Source: Alcaligenes parafaecalis (GTDB taxonomy: Bacteria > Pseudomonadota > Gammaproteobacteria > Burkholderiales > Burkholderiaceae_B). From it: a stretch of 64,000 bases of DNA. The notes under the pieces were generated by a model that worked only from the letters and a program-made list of their open reading frames with translations, was not told the origin of the DNA and did not search any database. This document shows positions 9,102 to 17,616 of this stretch, piece by piece (within the stretch, counting starts at the first letter, position 1; each line of letters starts with the position of its first letter). The stretch spans positions 434,001 through 498,000 of the forward strand of contig NZ_JAPKNA010000003.1 of the NCBI RefSeq assembly GCF_026344135.1. Direction: 5' to 3'. The translations under genes and the position numbers were made by a program.

Positions 9102-9129
9102 ATGGGCTGGCGTACAGCCCATTTTTTTT
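9102..9129 (+). terminator. terminator-like hairpin immediately upstream of rimP (possible attenuator)
   Basis: An 8-bp perfect stem, ATGGGCTG (9102-9109) with CAGCCCAT (9115-9122), is followed by an unbroken T-run to 9129, only 7 bases before the rimP ATG. A smaller hairpin at 9092-9104 shares bases 9102-9104 with this stem, so the two cannot form together. This is the layout of an attenuator in the operon leader. Confidence 0.65.
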
Positions 9130-9136
9130 GGATTTT

Positions 9137-9628
9137 ATGGCAGACATTCTAGCTTTGGCACAAGAGACCCTGGCGGGTACCGAGTACGAACTGGTGGACG
9201 TGGAGCGTGCGCCGCTAGGCTTGTTACGCATCGTCATCGATCACCCGGAAGGGGTGCGTATCGAACACTGTGAATGGGTGTCTAAACAATTATCGCGCGT
9301 TTTCGAAGTGGAAAACGTGGAATACAACCGCATGGAAGTCGCCTCGCCGGGGATAGATCGCCCTTTGTTGCGCGTTGGCGATTACGTGCGTTTCGCGGGC
9401 AGTCGGGTGCAAGTGCGCCTGCACGAGGCAGTCGACAATCGGAAAGTGTTTGTGGGTACGCTCCACGCTCCTGAGGGGGCGCTACCGGCTAGTGTTCCGC
9501 TGGATACCGTTTTTAGGCTGGAACTGGACGAAGCATCGGGCAAGCTGACGCAGGTCGAATTCACCTATGACCAGGTGGATCGTGCCAAATTGGATCCCGT
9601 TCTTGATTTCAAGGGTAAGAAGCGATGA
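9137..9628 (+). CDS. rimP: ribosome maturation factor RimP
   Basis: Assists 30S subunit maturation. The 163-residue product has the conserved N-terminal ELVDVERAPLGLLRIVID and the VASPGIDRPL motif near residues 69-78, with an SH3-like C-terminal domain (RLHEAVDNRKVFVGTL). ATG 9137 fits the family length; a GTG at 9087 in the same frame would run through the terminator hairpin and is unlikely. The last bases overlap the nusA start (ATGA), so the two are translationally coupled. Confidence 0.95.
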   Translation: MADILALAQETLAGTEYELVDVERAPLGLLRIVIDHPEGVRIEHCEWVSKQLSRVFEVENVEYNRMEVASPGIDRPLLRVGDYVRFAGSRVQVRLHEAVDNRKVFVGTLHAPEGALPASVPLDTVFRLELDEASGKLTQVEFTYDQVDRAKLDPVLDFKGKKR

Positions 9629-11109
9629 GTCGCGAAATTCTATTGCTGGTCGATGCGCTGGCGCGTGAAAAATCCGTAGCGCGTGATGTCGTGTTCACCG
9701 CGCTCGAAAGCGCCTTGGCCTCGGCCATGAAAAAGCGCTTCAAGGAAGATGTCGATATCCGTGTGGAAATCGACCGGGAAACTGGTGCCCATGAAGGGTT
9801 CCGGCGCTGGCTGGTCGTGCCCGACGAGGCCGGCCTGCAAGAGCCCGATAAACAGGAAATGTTGTCGGACGCCCAGGAAATCGATCCCGAGCTGCAAGTG
9901 GACGATTACATCGAAGAACCGCTCGAGCCTATCGAGTTCGGTCGTATCGGTGCCCAGGCGGCCAAACAGGCCATCCTGCAAAAAATCCGTGACGCCGAGC
10001 GCGAACAGGTTCTGAACGACTTCCTGGAACGTGGTGAAACCATCGTTTCCGGTACGGTCAAGCGCATGGATAAGGGCGATGCCATTATCGAAATGGGCAA
10101 GATCGAAGCGCGTCTGCCACGCTCGGAAATGATCCCCAAGGAAAACATCCGCGTGGGTGACCGCGTGCGTGCCTGGGTACAAAAGGTGGATTACGCGGCT
10201 CGTGGCCAACAGGTCATCTTGTCGCGTACGGCCCCTGACTTTATTAAAGAACTGTTCGAGAACGAAGTACCTGAAATCGAACAGGGTCTGCTGGAAATCA
10301 AGGCAGCCGCCCGTGATGCGGGTGTGCGCGCCAAGATCGCCGTTATTGCTTACGACAAGCGTATCGATCCTATCGGTACTTGCGTCGGTATGCGTGGTTC
10401 GCGCGTCACTGCGGTGCGTAACGAACTGGGCGGCGAGCAGGTCGATATCGTGTTGTGGGCGGATGATCCGGCCGAATTTGTGATCGGCGCTCTGGCTCCG
10501 GCACACGTCGAATCCATTTTGGTGGATGAAGACAAGCACGCCATGGACGTGGTGGTGGACGAAGAAAACCTGCCCAAGGCGATTGGTTCGCGTGGTCAGA
10601 ACGTGCGTCTGGCCTCCGAGTTGACTGGCTGGCAGATCAACATCATGACACCGGAAGAAAGCCGCAACCGTCAGGACGAAGAGCGCGAAGAATTGCGCGC
10701 CACCTTCATGTCCCGTCTGGATGTGGACGAAGCCGTGGCCGATATTCTGATCGACGAAGGGTTTACCGGTCTGGAAGAAATCGCTTATGTGCCTATGCAG
10801 GAACTGCAGGATATCGAAGCCTTTGACGAAGAAACCGTCAACGAGCTGCGCGCCCGCGCCCGCAATGCACTGCTGAGCGAGGCTATTGCCAAAGAAGAAT
10901 TGGTACAGACTGCGGTCAAGGAACTGGCTGGAATCGAAGGCATGACGCCTGAGCTGATCGCCGTGTTGGCCGAAAACGAGATTACAACGCTGGATGAACT
11001 GGCGGAACTGGCAACGGACGAACTGTCCGAAATGAGCGGCCTGGCACAAGAAGAAGCCAGCGAACTGATCATGCGTGCCCGTGCCCACTGGTTTGACGAC
11101 GAGGCCTGA
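9625..11109 (+). CDS. nusA: transcription termination/antitermination factor NusA
   Basis: Binds RNA polymerase and nascent RNA to modulate pausing, termination and antitermination. The 494 residues match the proteobacterial form: N-terminal polymerase-binding domain (1-~125), S1 domain (~135-200), tandem KH domains including IGTCVGMRGSRVTAVRNEL and KAIGSRGQNVRLASEL, and two acidic C-terminal repeats (GFTGLEEIAYVP and ITTLDELAELATDEL). It overlaps rimP by 4 bases and is followed by infB after 67 bases, the classical order. In E. coli NusA autoregulates its operon. Confidence 0.97.
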   Translation: MSREILLLVDALAREKSVARDVVFTALESALASAMKKRFKEDVDIRVEIDRETGAHEGFRRWLVVPDEAGLQEPDKQEMLSDAQEIDPELQVDDYIEEPLEPIEFGRIGAQAAKQAILQKIRDAEREQVLNDFLERGETIVSGTVKRMDKGDAIIEMGKIEARLPRSEMIPKENIRVGDRVRAWVQKVDYAARGQQVILSRTAPDFIKELFENEVPEIEQGLLEIKAAARDAGVRAKIAVIAYDKRIDPIGTCVGMRGSRVTAVRNELGGEQVDIVLWADDPAEFVIGALAPAHVESILVDEDKHAMDVVVDEENLPKAIGSRGQNVRLASELTGWQINIMTPEESRNRQDEEREELRATFMSRLDVDEAVADILIDEGFTGLEEIAYVPMQELQDIEAFDEETVNELRARARNALLSEAIAKEELVQTAVKELAGIEGMTPELIAVLAENEITTLDELAELATDELSEMSGLAQEEASELIMRARAHWFDDEA

Positions 11110-11176
11110 TATGTCTAGCTAGGTCCCGCGCGTTGTATTCATTAAGAATAGTTGTAGTAAAGCAAGAGAGAGTCGA

Positions 11177-14100
11177 ATGTCGAGTAACACTGTCGCCCAG
11201 TTCGCTCAAGAACTGAAAATGCCTGCGAATGTTCTGATGGAACAGTTGCGTAGCGCAGGTATTGAGCTCAAATCAGTTGATGACGCCATCACTGATTCGG
11301 ATAAGGCGAAGCTGCTTGAATCGTTGCGCCGCTCGCACGGCAGTCAGGAGGGTAATAAAATCACCCTGACTCGCCGTCAAACATCGGAGATTCGTCAGGA
11401 TGACGGGTCGGGTCGCTCCCGCACGATTCAGGTGGAAACACGCAAAAAACGTGTGTTTGTAAAGCGTGATCCGTCCGAGCTGGTGGCAGAGGCCAATGCG
11501 GCATTGGCTCAGGAAAATGCCAAGGAGCAAGCTGCTCAGGCCCAAGCGGCCAGCCAGGAAAGCCCCGCTGTTGAACAGGCGCCTGCCGCGCCTGTCAGCG
11601 AGCCGGTGGCCCCTGTTGCAGCGACCCCTGAGGCTCCTGTGAAGGTGGAAACCCCCGTCGAGTCCAAGCCTGCGCCTGCGCCAGAGCCTGAACCCGAAGT
11701 GGTCGCCGCCCCAGAACCGACTCCTGTTGCTGAGCCCGCGCCTGAACCTGCTGCTCCTGCAGAGCCCGTTGTGGCTGCCCAGGAAGATACAAAGAAACCC
11801 GAGCCTCAGCCTCAGGAACAAGCACCTGCTGCATCGGCACCGTCCGACGCTGCAGCGCCTGTTCAGGAAAAGGCCGATTCGGCTCCCTCTCCTACGGCCC
11901 AAGAAAAGCCGGTGGAACCTACTAAATCTGTAAACGACGCCCGTCAAGCTAACTCTGTGAATAAAAATCAGCACCCTCAAGGGACTAAAACGCCCACCTC
12001 GACTGGAAAACCTCGGGATATGGCCGCTACTAGCCAGCGTCGTGCCGTGCGCGGCCCGGTGATTCCGCCTGTTGCCGCCGATGTGGAGCAAGACCAGGAT
12101 CGTGATCGCGCCCGTAAAGCAGCCGAGGCTGAAGCCGCTGCCTTGCGCGATATGTTGAACCGTCCTCGTAAAGTCTTGCGTGCTCCCGAGCCCGAGGCTG
12201 ACAGCAAGGCAGGCGCCAAGGGCGCTCAGAAGAAAGACGCCAAAGGTTCCAAAACCGATAAAGTTCCAGGCAAACCGGTCAAGACCGATAGCACCCCAGG
12301 CTGGACCAGCGATGCAAGCCGCAAGAAGCAGCCCTCCAAGGCTGATGTGGCTTCCGCCGGTGCCGGTGGTGGTCGTGAAGGCTGGAAATCCAATTCCAAG
12401 GCCGGTCGTGGCAAGGGTGGCCGTGGTGGCCGTAACGCTCAGGCTGATCGTCGCGAACCGCAAGTGGCAGAATTCATCGCCCGTGAAGTTCACGTGCCTG
12501 AAACTATTTCGGTCAGCGATCTGGCTCACCGGATGGCCGTCAAGGCTGCCGAGGTGATCAAGCACCTGATGAAACTGGGCCAGATGGTCACCATCAACCA
12601 GGTGCTGGATCAGGAAACGGCCATGATTCTGGTCGAAGAGCTGGGTCACAAAGCGATTGCGGCCAAGCTGGACGATCCGGAAGCCTTCCTGGTTGATACC
12701 GATGCTCAGAACGATGCCGAACTGAAGCCACGCGCTCCAGTGGTAACCGTGATGGGTCACGTTGACCACGGTAAAACCTCGCTGCTGGACTACATCCGTC
12801 GCGCCAAGATCGCGTCGGGCGAAGCCGGTGGTATTACGCAGCACATTGGTGCTTACAACGTAAAAACAGATCGCGGCACCGCTACCTTCCTGGATACCCC
12901 CGGTCACGAAGCCTTTACGGCCATGCGTGCTCGCGGTACCAAGGCAACGGACATCGTGATTCTGGTGGTGGCCTCGGATGACGGCGTGATGCCTCAGACC
13001 CGTGAAGCTATTCACCACGCTCGCGCCGCTGGTGTGCCTCTGGTAGTGGCGATCAACAAGATCGACAAGCCCGAAGCCAACCCGGAACGCGTCAAGCAGG
13101 AACTGGTTGCCGAGCAAGTCGTTCCTGAAGAATACGGTGGCGATGTGCCCTTTATTCCTGTGTCGGCCAAAACCGGCCAGGGCATCGACGAACTGCTGGA
13201 AAACGTGCTGCTGCAAGCCGAAATGCTGGAGCTGAAGGCCCCGGTAGACGCGCCTGCCAAGGGCACCGTCATTGAAGCCCGTCTGGACAAGGGCCGTGGT
13301 CCTGTAGCGACCATCCTGGTTCAGAGCGGTACCCTGAACCGTGGCGACAGCGTGCTGGTTGGCGCATCCTTCGGTCGCGTTCGTGCCATGTTGAATGAAA
13401 CGGGCAAGTCGCTCAATTCCGCTGGTCCATCGATTCCGGTCGAAATCCAGGGTCTGACCGATGTGCCTGCCGCCGGTGACGAACTGGTCGTGATGGCTGA
13501 CGAGCGTAAAGCCCGTGAAATCGCCCTGTTCCGCCAAGGCAAGTTCCGCGATGTGAAATTGTCGCGTCAACAAGCCGCCAAGCTGGAATCCATGTTCGAC
13601 AACTTGGGCGAAGGTACACAGACTCTGTCGCTGATCATCAAGACCGACGTACAGGGTTCGCAAGAAGCGCTGGTTCAGTCGCTGGTCAAGCTCTCTACCG
13701 ACGAAGTGCGCGTGGTGGTTGTACACGCCGCCGTGGGTGGTATCTCCGAGAGCGACGTCAACCTGGCTATCGCCTCCAACGCCGTTGTTATTGGCTTTAA
13801 CGTACGTGCCGAGCAAAGCGCCAAGAAACTGGCCGAAGCCAACGGTATCGACATGCGTTACTACAACATCATTTACGATGCGGTCGACGAGGTCAAAGCA
13901 GCTCTGTCCGGCATGTTGGCTCCAGAGCAACGCGAAGAAGTCATCGGTATGGTTGAAATTCGCGAAGTCTACAACGTGTCACGTATTGGTAACATCGCCG
14001 GGTGTATGGTTACCGAGGGCGTGGTTCGCCGCGACTCGCAAGTTCGCTTGCTGCGCAACAACGTCGTGCATTGGAGTGGCTACCTGGAATCGCTGCGCCG

Positions 14101-14230
14101 CTTCAAGGACGATGCCAAAGAAGTGCGTTCCGGCTTCGATTGCGGTATCACGCTGCGCGGCAACAACGACATCCAAGTGGGCGACCAGCTTGAGATCTTC
14201 GAGATCAAAGAGATCGCCCGGACACTGTAA
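11177..14230 (+). CDS. infB: translation initiation factor IF-2
   Basis: GTPase that places initiator tRNA on the 30S subunit. Of 1017 residues, the first ~60 form an IF2-N helical module. Then comes a Pro/Ala/Glu-rich linker (~110-260), a charged linker, a second IF2-N module (~440) and the GTPase domain with GHVDHGKT at 527-534, DTPGHEAF and NKIDKP. Domains II, III and IV follow. The start ATG 11177 has AGAGAG ahead. The long linker is why this form exceeds the E. coli length. rbfA starts 3 bases after the stop. Confidence 0.97.
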   Translation: MSSNTVAQFAQELKMPANVLMEQLRSAGIELKSVDDAITDSDKAKLLESLRRSHGSQEGNKITLTRRQTSEIRQDDGSGRSRTIQVETRKKRVFVKRDPSELVAEANAALAQENAKEQAAQAQAASQESPAVEQAPAAPVSEPVAPVAATPEAPVKVETPVESKPAPAPEPEPEVVAAPEPTPVAEPAPEPAAPAEPVVAAQEDTKKPEPQPQEQAPAASAPSDAAAPVQEKADSAPSPTAQEKPVEPTKSVNDARQANSVNKNQHPQGTKTPTSTGKPRDMAATSQRRAVRGPVIPPVAADVEQDQDRDRARKAAEAEAAALRDMLNRPRKVLRAPEPEADSKAGAKGAQKKDAKGSKTDKVPGKPVKTDSTPGWTSDASRKKQPSKADVASAGAGGGREGWKSNSKAGRGKGGRGGRNAQADRREPQVAEFIAREVHVPETISVSDLAHRMAVKAAEVIKHLMKLGQMVTINQVLDQETAMILVEELGHKAIAAKLDDPEAFLVDTDAQNDAELKPRAPVVTVMGHVDHGKTSLLDYIRRAKIASGEAGGITQHIGAYNVKTDRGTATFLDTPGHEAFTAMRARGTKATDIVILVVASDDGVMPQTREAIHHARAAGVPLVVAINKIDKPEANPERVKQELVAEQVVPEEYGGDVPFIPVSAKTGQGIDELLENVLLQAEMLELKAPVDAPAKGTVIEARLDKGRGPVATILVQSGTLNRGDSVLVGASFGRVRAMLNETGKSLNSAGPSIPVEIQGLTDVPAAGDELVVMADERKAREIALFRQGKFRDVKLSRQQAAKLESMFDNLGEGTQTLSLIIKTDVQGSQEALVQSLVKLSTDEVRVVVVHAAVGGISESDVNLAIASNAVVIGFNVRAEQSAKKLAEANGIDMRYYNIIYDAVDEVKAALSGMLAPEQREEVIGMVEIREVYNVSRIGNIAGCMVTEGVVRRDSQVRLLRNNVVHWSGYLESLRRFKDDAKEVRSGFDCGITLRGNNDIQVGDQLEIFEIKEIARTL

Positions 14231-14233
14231 TTT

Positions 14234-14647
14234 ATGGCACGACACAAGTCCAAACCTAACCCAGGGCGCAATCTGCGCCTGGCCGACCAGATCCAGAAGG
14301 ATCTGGCGGTCCTGATCCAGCGCGAGATCGATATGACCCGCGCTGGTCTGATCACCTTGACCGGTGTGGAGCTGTCTCCTGACTACGCTCACGCCAAAGT
14401 GTATTACTCGGTGCTGGGCGCCGAACCCGAAGCTGCCCAGGCGGCTTTGACCGAGAAGGCCGGTTGGTTGCACTCGCTGCTGTTCAAGCTGCTGCACATT
14501 CATACCGTTCCGACTCTGCATTTTCATCACGACCGACAGTTGGAACGCGGCATGGAGCTCTCCAAGCTCATCGACAGCGCCAACCAGGCCGATAGCGAAT
14601 TGAACGGCTCTGCCTCCAAATCGGACGAGCCGGACGAACAGCCCTGA
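14234..14647 (+). CDS. rbfA: 30S ribosome-binding factor A
   Basis: Late-stage 30S maturation factor that binds near helix 1 of 16S rRNA. The 137-residue KH-like protein shows the family signatures RLADQIQKDLAVLIQREI near the N terminus and PTLHFHHDRQLERGMEL near residue 95. Beyond ~115 is a short acidic tail. The 3-base gap to infB and no strong ribosome binding site of its own suggest translational coupling. Confidence 0.95.
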   Translation: MARHKSKPNPGRNLRLADQIQKDLAVLIQREIDMTRAGLITLTGVELSPDYAHAKVYYSVLGAEPEAAQAALTEKAGWLHSLLFKLLHIHTVPTLHFHHDRQLERGMELSKLIDSANQADSELNGSASKSDEPDEQP

Positions 14648-14680
14648 CGCGGCTGTTGTTTCTTCACGGATTGACACACA

Positions 14681-15433
14681 ATGGCTACGCGAAAACGCGG
14701 GCAGTTGATTGATGGTGTGCTGCTACTGGACAAGTCCGACGGAATGTCCAGCAACCACGCTTTGCAGCGTGCGCGCCGCACTCTGGATGCCCGCAAAGCT
14801 GGCCATACTGGAACCCTGGACCCGTTTGCAACGGGTCTGCTGGTTTGCTGTTTTGGTCGAGCTACCAAGATTTCCGCCACCATGCTGGAAGCGGACAAAG
14901 CCTACGAAGCTACCTTGCTGTTTGGTCAGGAAACCGATTCAGGTGACTTGACTGGCAATGTGGTGTCTCAGGCCCCGGCAGAGTTTGCCGGTGTGACCCT
15001 TGAGGCCCTGGAGGCCGTATTACCTGCCTTTCGAGGCCCCATTACCCAGGTGCCGCCCATGTATTCCGCGCTCAAGCGCGATGGCAAGCCCCTGTATGAA
15101 TATGCCCGTCAGGGTATAGAGCTGGAACGTGAGGCACGACATCTCGTGATTCACGATTTGCAGGTGCAAGACTTTACGCCGCAATCGGCGCGTTTGTTTG
15201 TACGTTGCAGCAAGGGAACCTATATCCGGACCCTGGCGCAAGACATTGGACGTGCTCTGGGGTGTTTTGCCCATCTGACGGCCTTGCGCCGGACAGAGTT
15301 AGGACCTTTTCATATCGACGACGCCTACACCCTGGACGGGTTGCAGGCGATGGAAGACCCGATGTCGGCCTTGCTGGCCATCGAGAGCTTGCCTACCGAG
15401 ATTTTGCCCAAAAAACTTCAATCAGAAGGATGA
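14681..15433 (+). CDS. truB: tRNA pseudouridine-55 synthase
   Basis: Makes pseudouridine 55 in the T-loop of tRNAs. The catalytic Asp47 lies in HTGTLDPFATG. QVPPMYSALKRDGKPLYEYAR and the SKGTYIRTLAQDIG motif confirm TruB. The 250-residue protein ends soon after the catalytic domain, so a complete C-terminal PUA-like extension is lacking or very short compared with the ~310-residue E. coli enzyme. typA begins 3 bases later. Confidence 0.95.
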   Translation: MATRKRGQLIDGVLLLDKSDGMSSNHALQRARRTLDARKAGHTGTLDPFATGLLVCCFGRATKISATMLEADKAYEATLLFGQETDSGDLTGNVVSQAPAEFAGVTLEALEAVLPAFRGPITQVPPMYSALKRDGKPLYEYARQGIELEREARHLVIHDLQVQDFTPQSARLFVRCSKGTYIRTLAQDIGRALGCFAHLTALRRTELGPFHIDDAYTLDGLQAMEDPMSALLAIESLPTEILPKKLQSEG

Positions 15434-15436
15434 GTT

Positions 15437-17254
15437 ATGAGACGCGCATTGCGCAATGTGGCCATTATTGCCCACGTTGACCACGGGAAGACCACCCTGG
15501 TCGATCAATTGTTGAGACAGGCAGGTACGTTCCGTGACAACGAACATATCTCCGAACGTGTCATGGACTCGGGCGATATCGAGAAAGAACGCGGTATTAC
15601 CATTCTGGCGAAGAACTGTGCCGTCGAATACGAAGGCACCCACATCAACATTATCGACACCCCCGGTCACGCTGACTTCGGTGGCGAGGTCGAGCGCGTG
15701 CTGTCCATGGTTGACGGCGTGCTGTTGCTGGTGGACGCGGTTGAAGGCCCCATGCCCCAGACCCGTTTTGTGACTCGTAAAGCCCTGGAACTGGGTCTGC
15801 GCCCGATTGTGGTGGTCAACAAGGTTGACCGTCCTGGTGCCCGTCCTGACTTCGCCATCAACGCCACGTTCGACTTGTTCGACAAGCTGGGCGCCACTGA
15901 TGAGCAGTTGGACTTCCCTATCATTTACGCATCGGGCCTGTCGGGCTACGCCGGTTTGACCGAAGACGTGCGTGAAGGCGATATGCGTCCTTTGTTTGAC
16001 GCTATTTTGCAGCACGTTCCTCAGCGTGAAGATGACGTCAACGCACCTTTGCAGTTGCAGATTTGTTCCCTGGACTACAGCTCCTACGTGGGCAAGATCG
16101 GTGTAGGTCGTGTGAACCGTGGTCGCGTGCGCGCTGCCCAGGACGTGATCGTCAAATTCGGTCCTGATGGCGAAGTCATCAAAGGCCGTATCAACCAGGT
16201 TCTGAAGTTCAAGGGTCTGGAGCGTGTGTCGGTTGATGAAGCCGAAGCCGGCGACATCGTGCTGATCAACGGTATTGAAGAGCTGGGCATTGGTTGCACC
16301 GTGACCGATCCTGCTACGCCTGAAGCACTGCCTTTGCTGCGCATTGACGAACCTACACTGACCATGAACTTCATGGTGAACACCTCGCCTTTGGCCGGTC
16401 GTGAAGGCAAGTTTGTGACCAGCCGTCAGTTGCGTGACCGCCTGGACCGCGAACTGAAATCCAACGTGGCGCTGCGCGTTAACGAAACCGACGACGACAC
16501 CGTGTTTGAAGTGTGCGGTCGTGGTGAGTTGCACTTGACCATTCTGATCGAAAACATGCGTCGTGAAGGCTACGAAATGGCCGTATCGCGTCCACGCGTG
16601 CTGATTCGTGAGGAAAACGGCGTCAAGATGGAGCCCTACGAGCAACTGACCGTGGACGTCGAAGACGGCCACCAAGGTGGCGTGATGGAAGAGCTGGGTC
16701 GCCGTCGTGGTGACTTGCAGGATATGGTTGCTGATGGCCGTGGTCGTACACGTCTGGAGTACCGTATTCCCGCTCGTGGCCTGATCGGCTTCCAGGGCGA
16801 ATTCATGACCCTGACACGCGGTACCGGCCTGATGAGCCACACCTTTGACGAGTTCCGCCCCATGCGTGAAGGCACGGTTGGCGAGCGTCGTAACGGCGTG
16901 CTGATCAGCCAGGACGACGGTGATGCCGTGGCCTACGCGCTGTGGAAACTGCAAGATCGTGGCCGTATGTTTGTGTCCCCCGGTGATGCCCTGTACGAAG
17001 GCATGATCATCGGTATTCACAGCCGTGACAACGACCTGGTGGTTAACCCCATCAAGGAAAAGAAACTGACCAACGTGCGTGCTTCCGGTAAGGACGAGCA
17101 CATTGATCTGGTTCCACCTATCCGCATGAGCCTGGAATACGCTGTGGACTTCCTGGATGACGACGAGCTGGTTGAAGTGACTCCCAAGTCCATTCGCCTG
17201 CGCAAGCGTTACCTGAAAGAACACGAGCGTCGTCGCAGCCAACGCGAAGGTTAA
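15437..17254 (+). CDS. typA: ribosome-associated GTPase TypA/BipA
   Basis: Translational GTPase of the EF-G/LepA class, involved in ribosome assembly and growth under stress. P-loop AHVDHGKT at residues 12-19, the switch region ERGITI, DTPGHADFGGEVERV and NKVDRPGARP are all present, followed by the C-terminal domains with RGLIGFQGEFMTLTRG. The 605-residue length is normal. AGAAGGA precedes the ATG. It ends the run that began at rimP, as shown by a strong terminator 25 bases after the stop. Confidence 0.97.
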   Translation: MRRALRNVAIIAHVDHGKTTLVDQLLRQAGTFRDNEHISERVMDSGDIEKERGITILAKNCAVEYEGTHINIIDTPGHADFGGEVERVLSMVDGVLLLVDAVEGPMPQTRFVTRKALELGLRPIVVVNKVDRPGARPDFAINATFDLFDKLGATDEQLDFPIIYASGLSGYAGLTEDVREGDMRPLFDAILQHVPQREDDVNAPLQLQICSLDYSSYVGKIGVGRVNRGRVRAAQDVIVKFGPDGEVIKGRINQVLKFKGLERVSVDEAEAGDIVLINGIEELGIGCTVTDPATPEALPLLRIDEPTLTMNFMVNTSPLAGREGKFVTSRQLRDRLDRELKSNVALRVNETDDDTVFEVCGRGELHLTILIENMRREGYEMAVSRPRVLIREENGVKMEPYEQLTVDVEDGHQGGVMEELGRRRGDLQDMVADGRGRTRLEYRIPARGLIGFQGEFMTLTRGTGLMSHTFDEFRPMREGTVGERRNGVLISQDDGDAVAYALWKLQDRGRMFVSPGDALYEGMIIGIHSRDNDLVVNPIKEKKLTNVRASGKDEHIDLVPPIRMSLEYAVDFLDDDELVEVTPKSIRLRKRYLKEHERRRSQREG

Positions 17255-17278
17255 TCCTTCGGGTTTAGCGATACGAGA

Positions 17279-17309
17279 AAACGCCTGCTTGATGCAGGCG
17301 TTTTTTTTA
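17279..17309 (+). terminator. terminator of the rimP-typA operon
   Basis: AACGCCTGC and GCAGGCGTT pair perfectly around a 5-base loop, followed by a run of eight or nine T. It lies 25 bases after the typA stop. Confidence 0.9.
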
Positions 17310-17616
17310 TTCTATATTGTCAGGGTCAGGCCAGATTTGAAAAAGGTATTAGAGAGCTGGGGCGCATTGATAAGCGCTCCAGCTTGATTTTTAAAATCAT
17401 GAGCGGGTGGGAGATAAATAAAATTGATTAAGCAGCTTATCAATAAATAAACGACTGTTTTAATTTCTGCTTAATACTTGTTCGATCCAGACTGGCTGGA
17501 CGCATTACCAAGCTCGCTTTGCGAAGTCTCAGTTATATCTGCGTATCTTCTTGTTTTTTATAAATTTTTATTGATACAAGTTGCTATGCGTAGTTTTCCC
17601 TTCAAGGAGAATACTG
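17310..17616 (+). promoter_or_regulatory. AT-rich leader of the SQR-like gene with two inverted repeats
   Basis: 307 bases without a gene. AGCTGGGGCGC (17355-17365) pairs with GCGCTCCAGCT (17374-17384), with a single G-T pair. A second imperfect repeat, TTGATTAAGC and GCTTATCAA, lies at 17424-17443. The AT content is well above that of its neighbours. Both repeats are candidates for regulator binding or RNA structure; no assigned regulator is adjacent. Confidence 0.4.

Larger units (their letters stand above)
8815..9136 (+). other. leader region of the rimP-nusA-infB operon
   Basis: 322 bases without a gene. It contains a GGCCCGAACC/GGTTTGGGCC hairpin at 8843-8866 just after rluB, a promoter candidate near 8904, a GTCTTT/AAAGAC hairpin at 8982-9001, a small CATGG/CCATG hairpin at 9092-9104 and a strong terminator-shaped hairpin at 9102-9129. 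If transcription starts near 8919, the leader is about 218 bases. Confidence 0.55.

Noticed and set aside
9640..11088. 482-codon open frame antisense to nusA
   Set aside because: Fully opposite nusA, with His/Phe/Gln-rich composition and no family resemblance.
11273..13930. 885-codon open frame antisense to infB
   Set aside because: It lies entirely opposite a highly conserved gene, and its sequence is low-complexity and unlike any protein I know. GC-rich codon bias leaves antisense frames open.
15422..17242. 606-codon open frame antisense to typA
   Set aside because: Same cause as the infB antisense frame: a shadow of a strongly biased gene.
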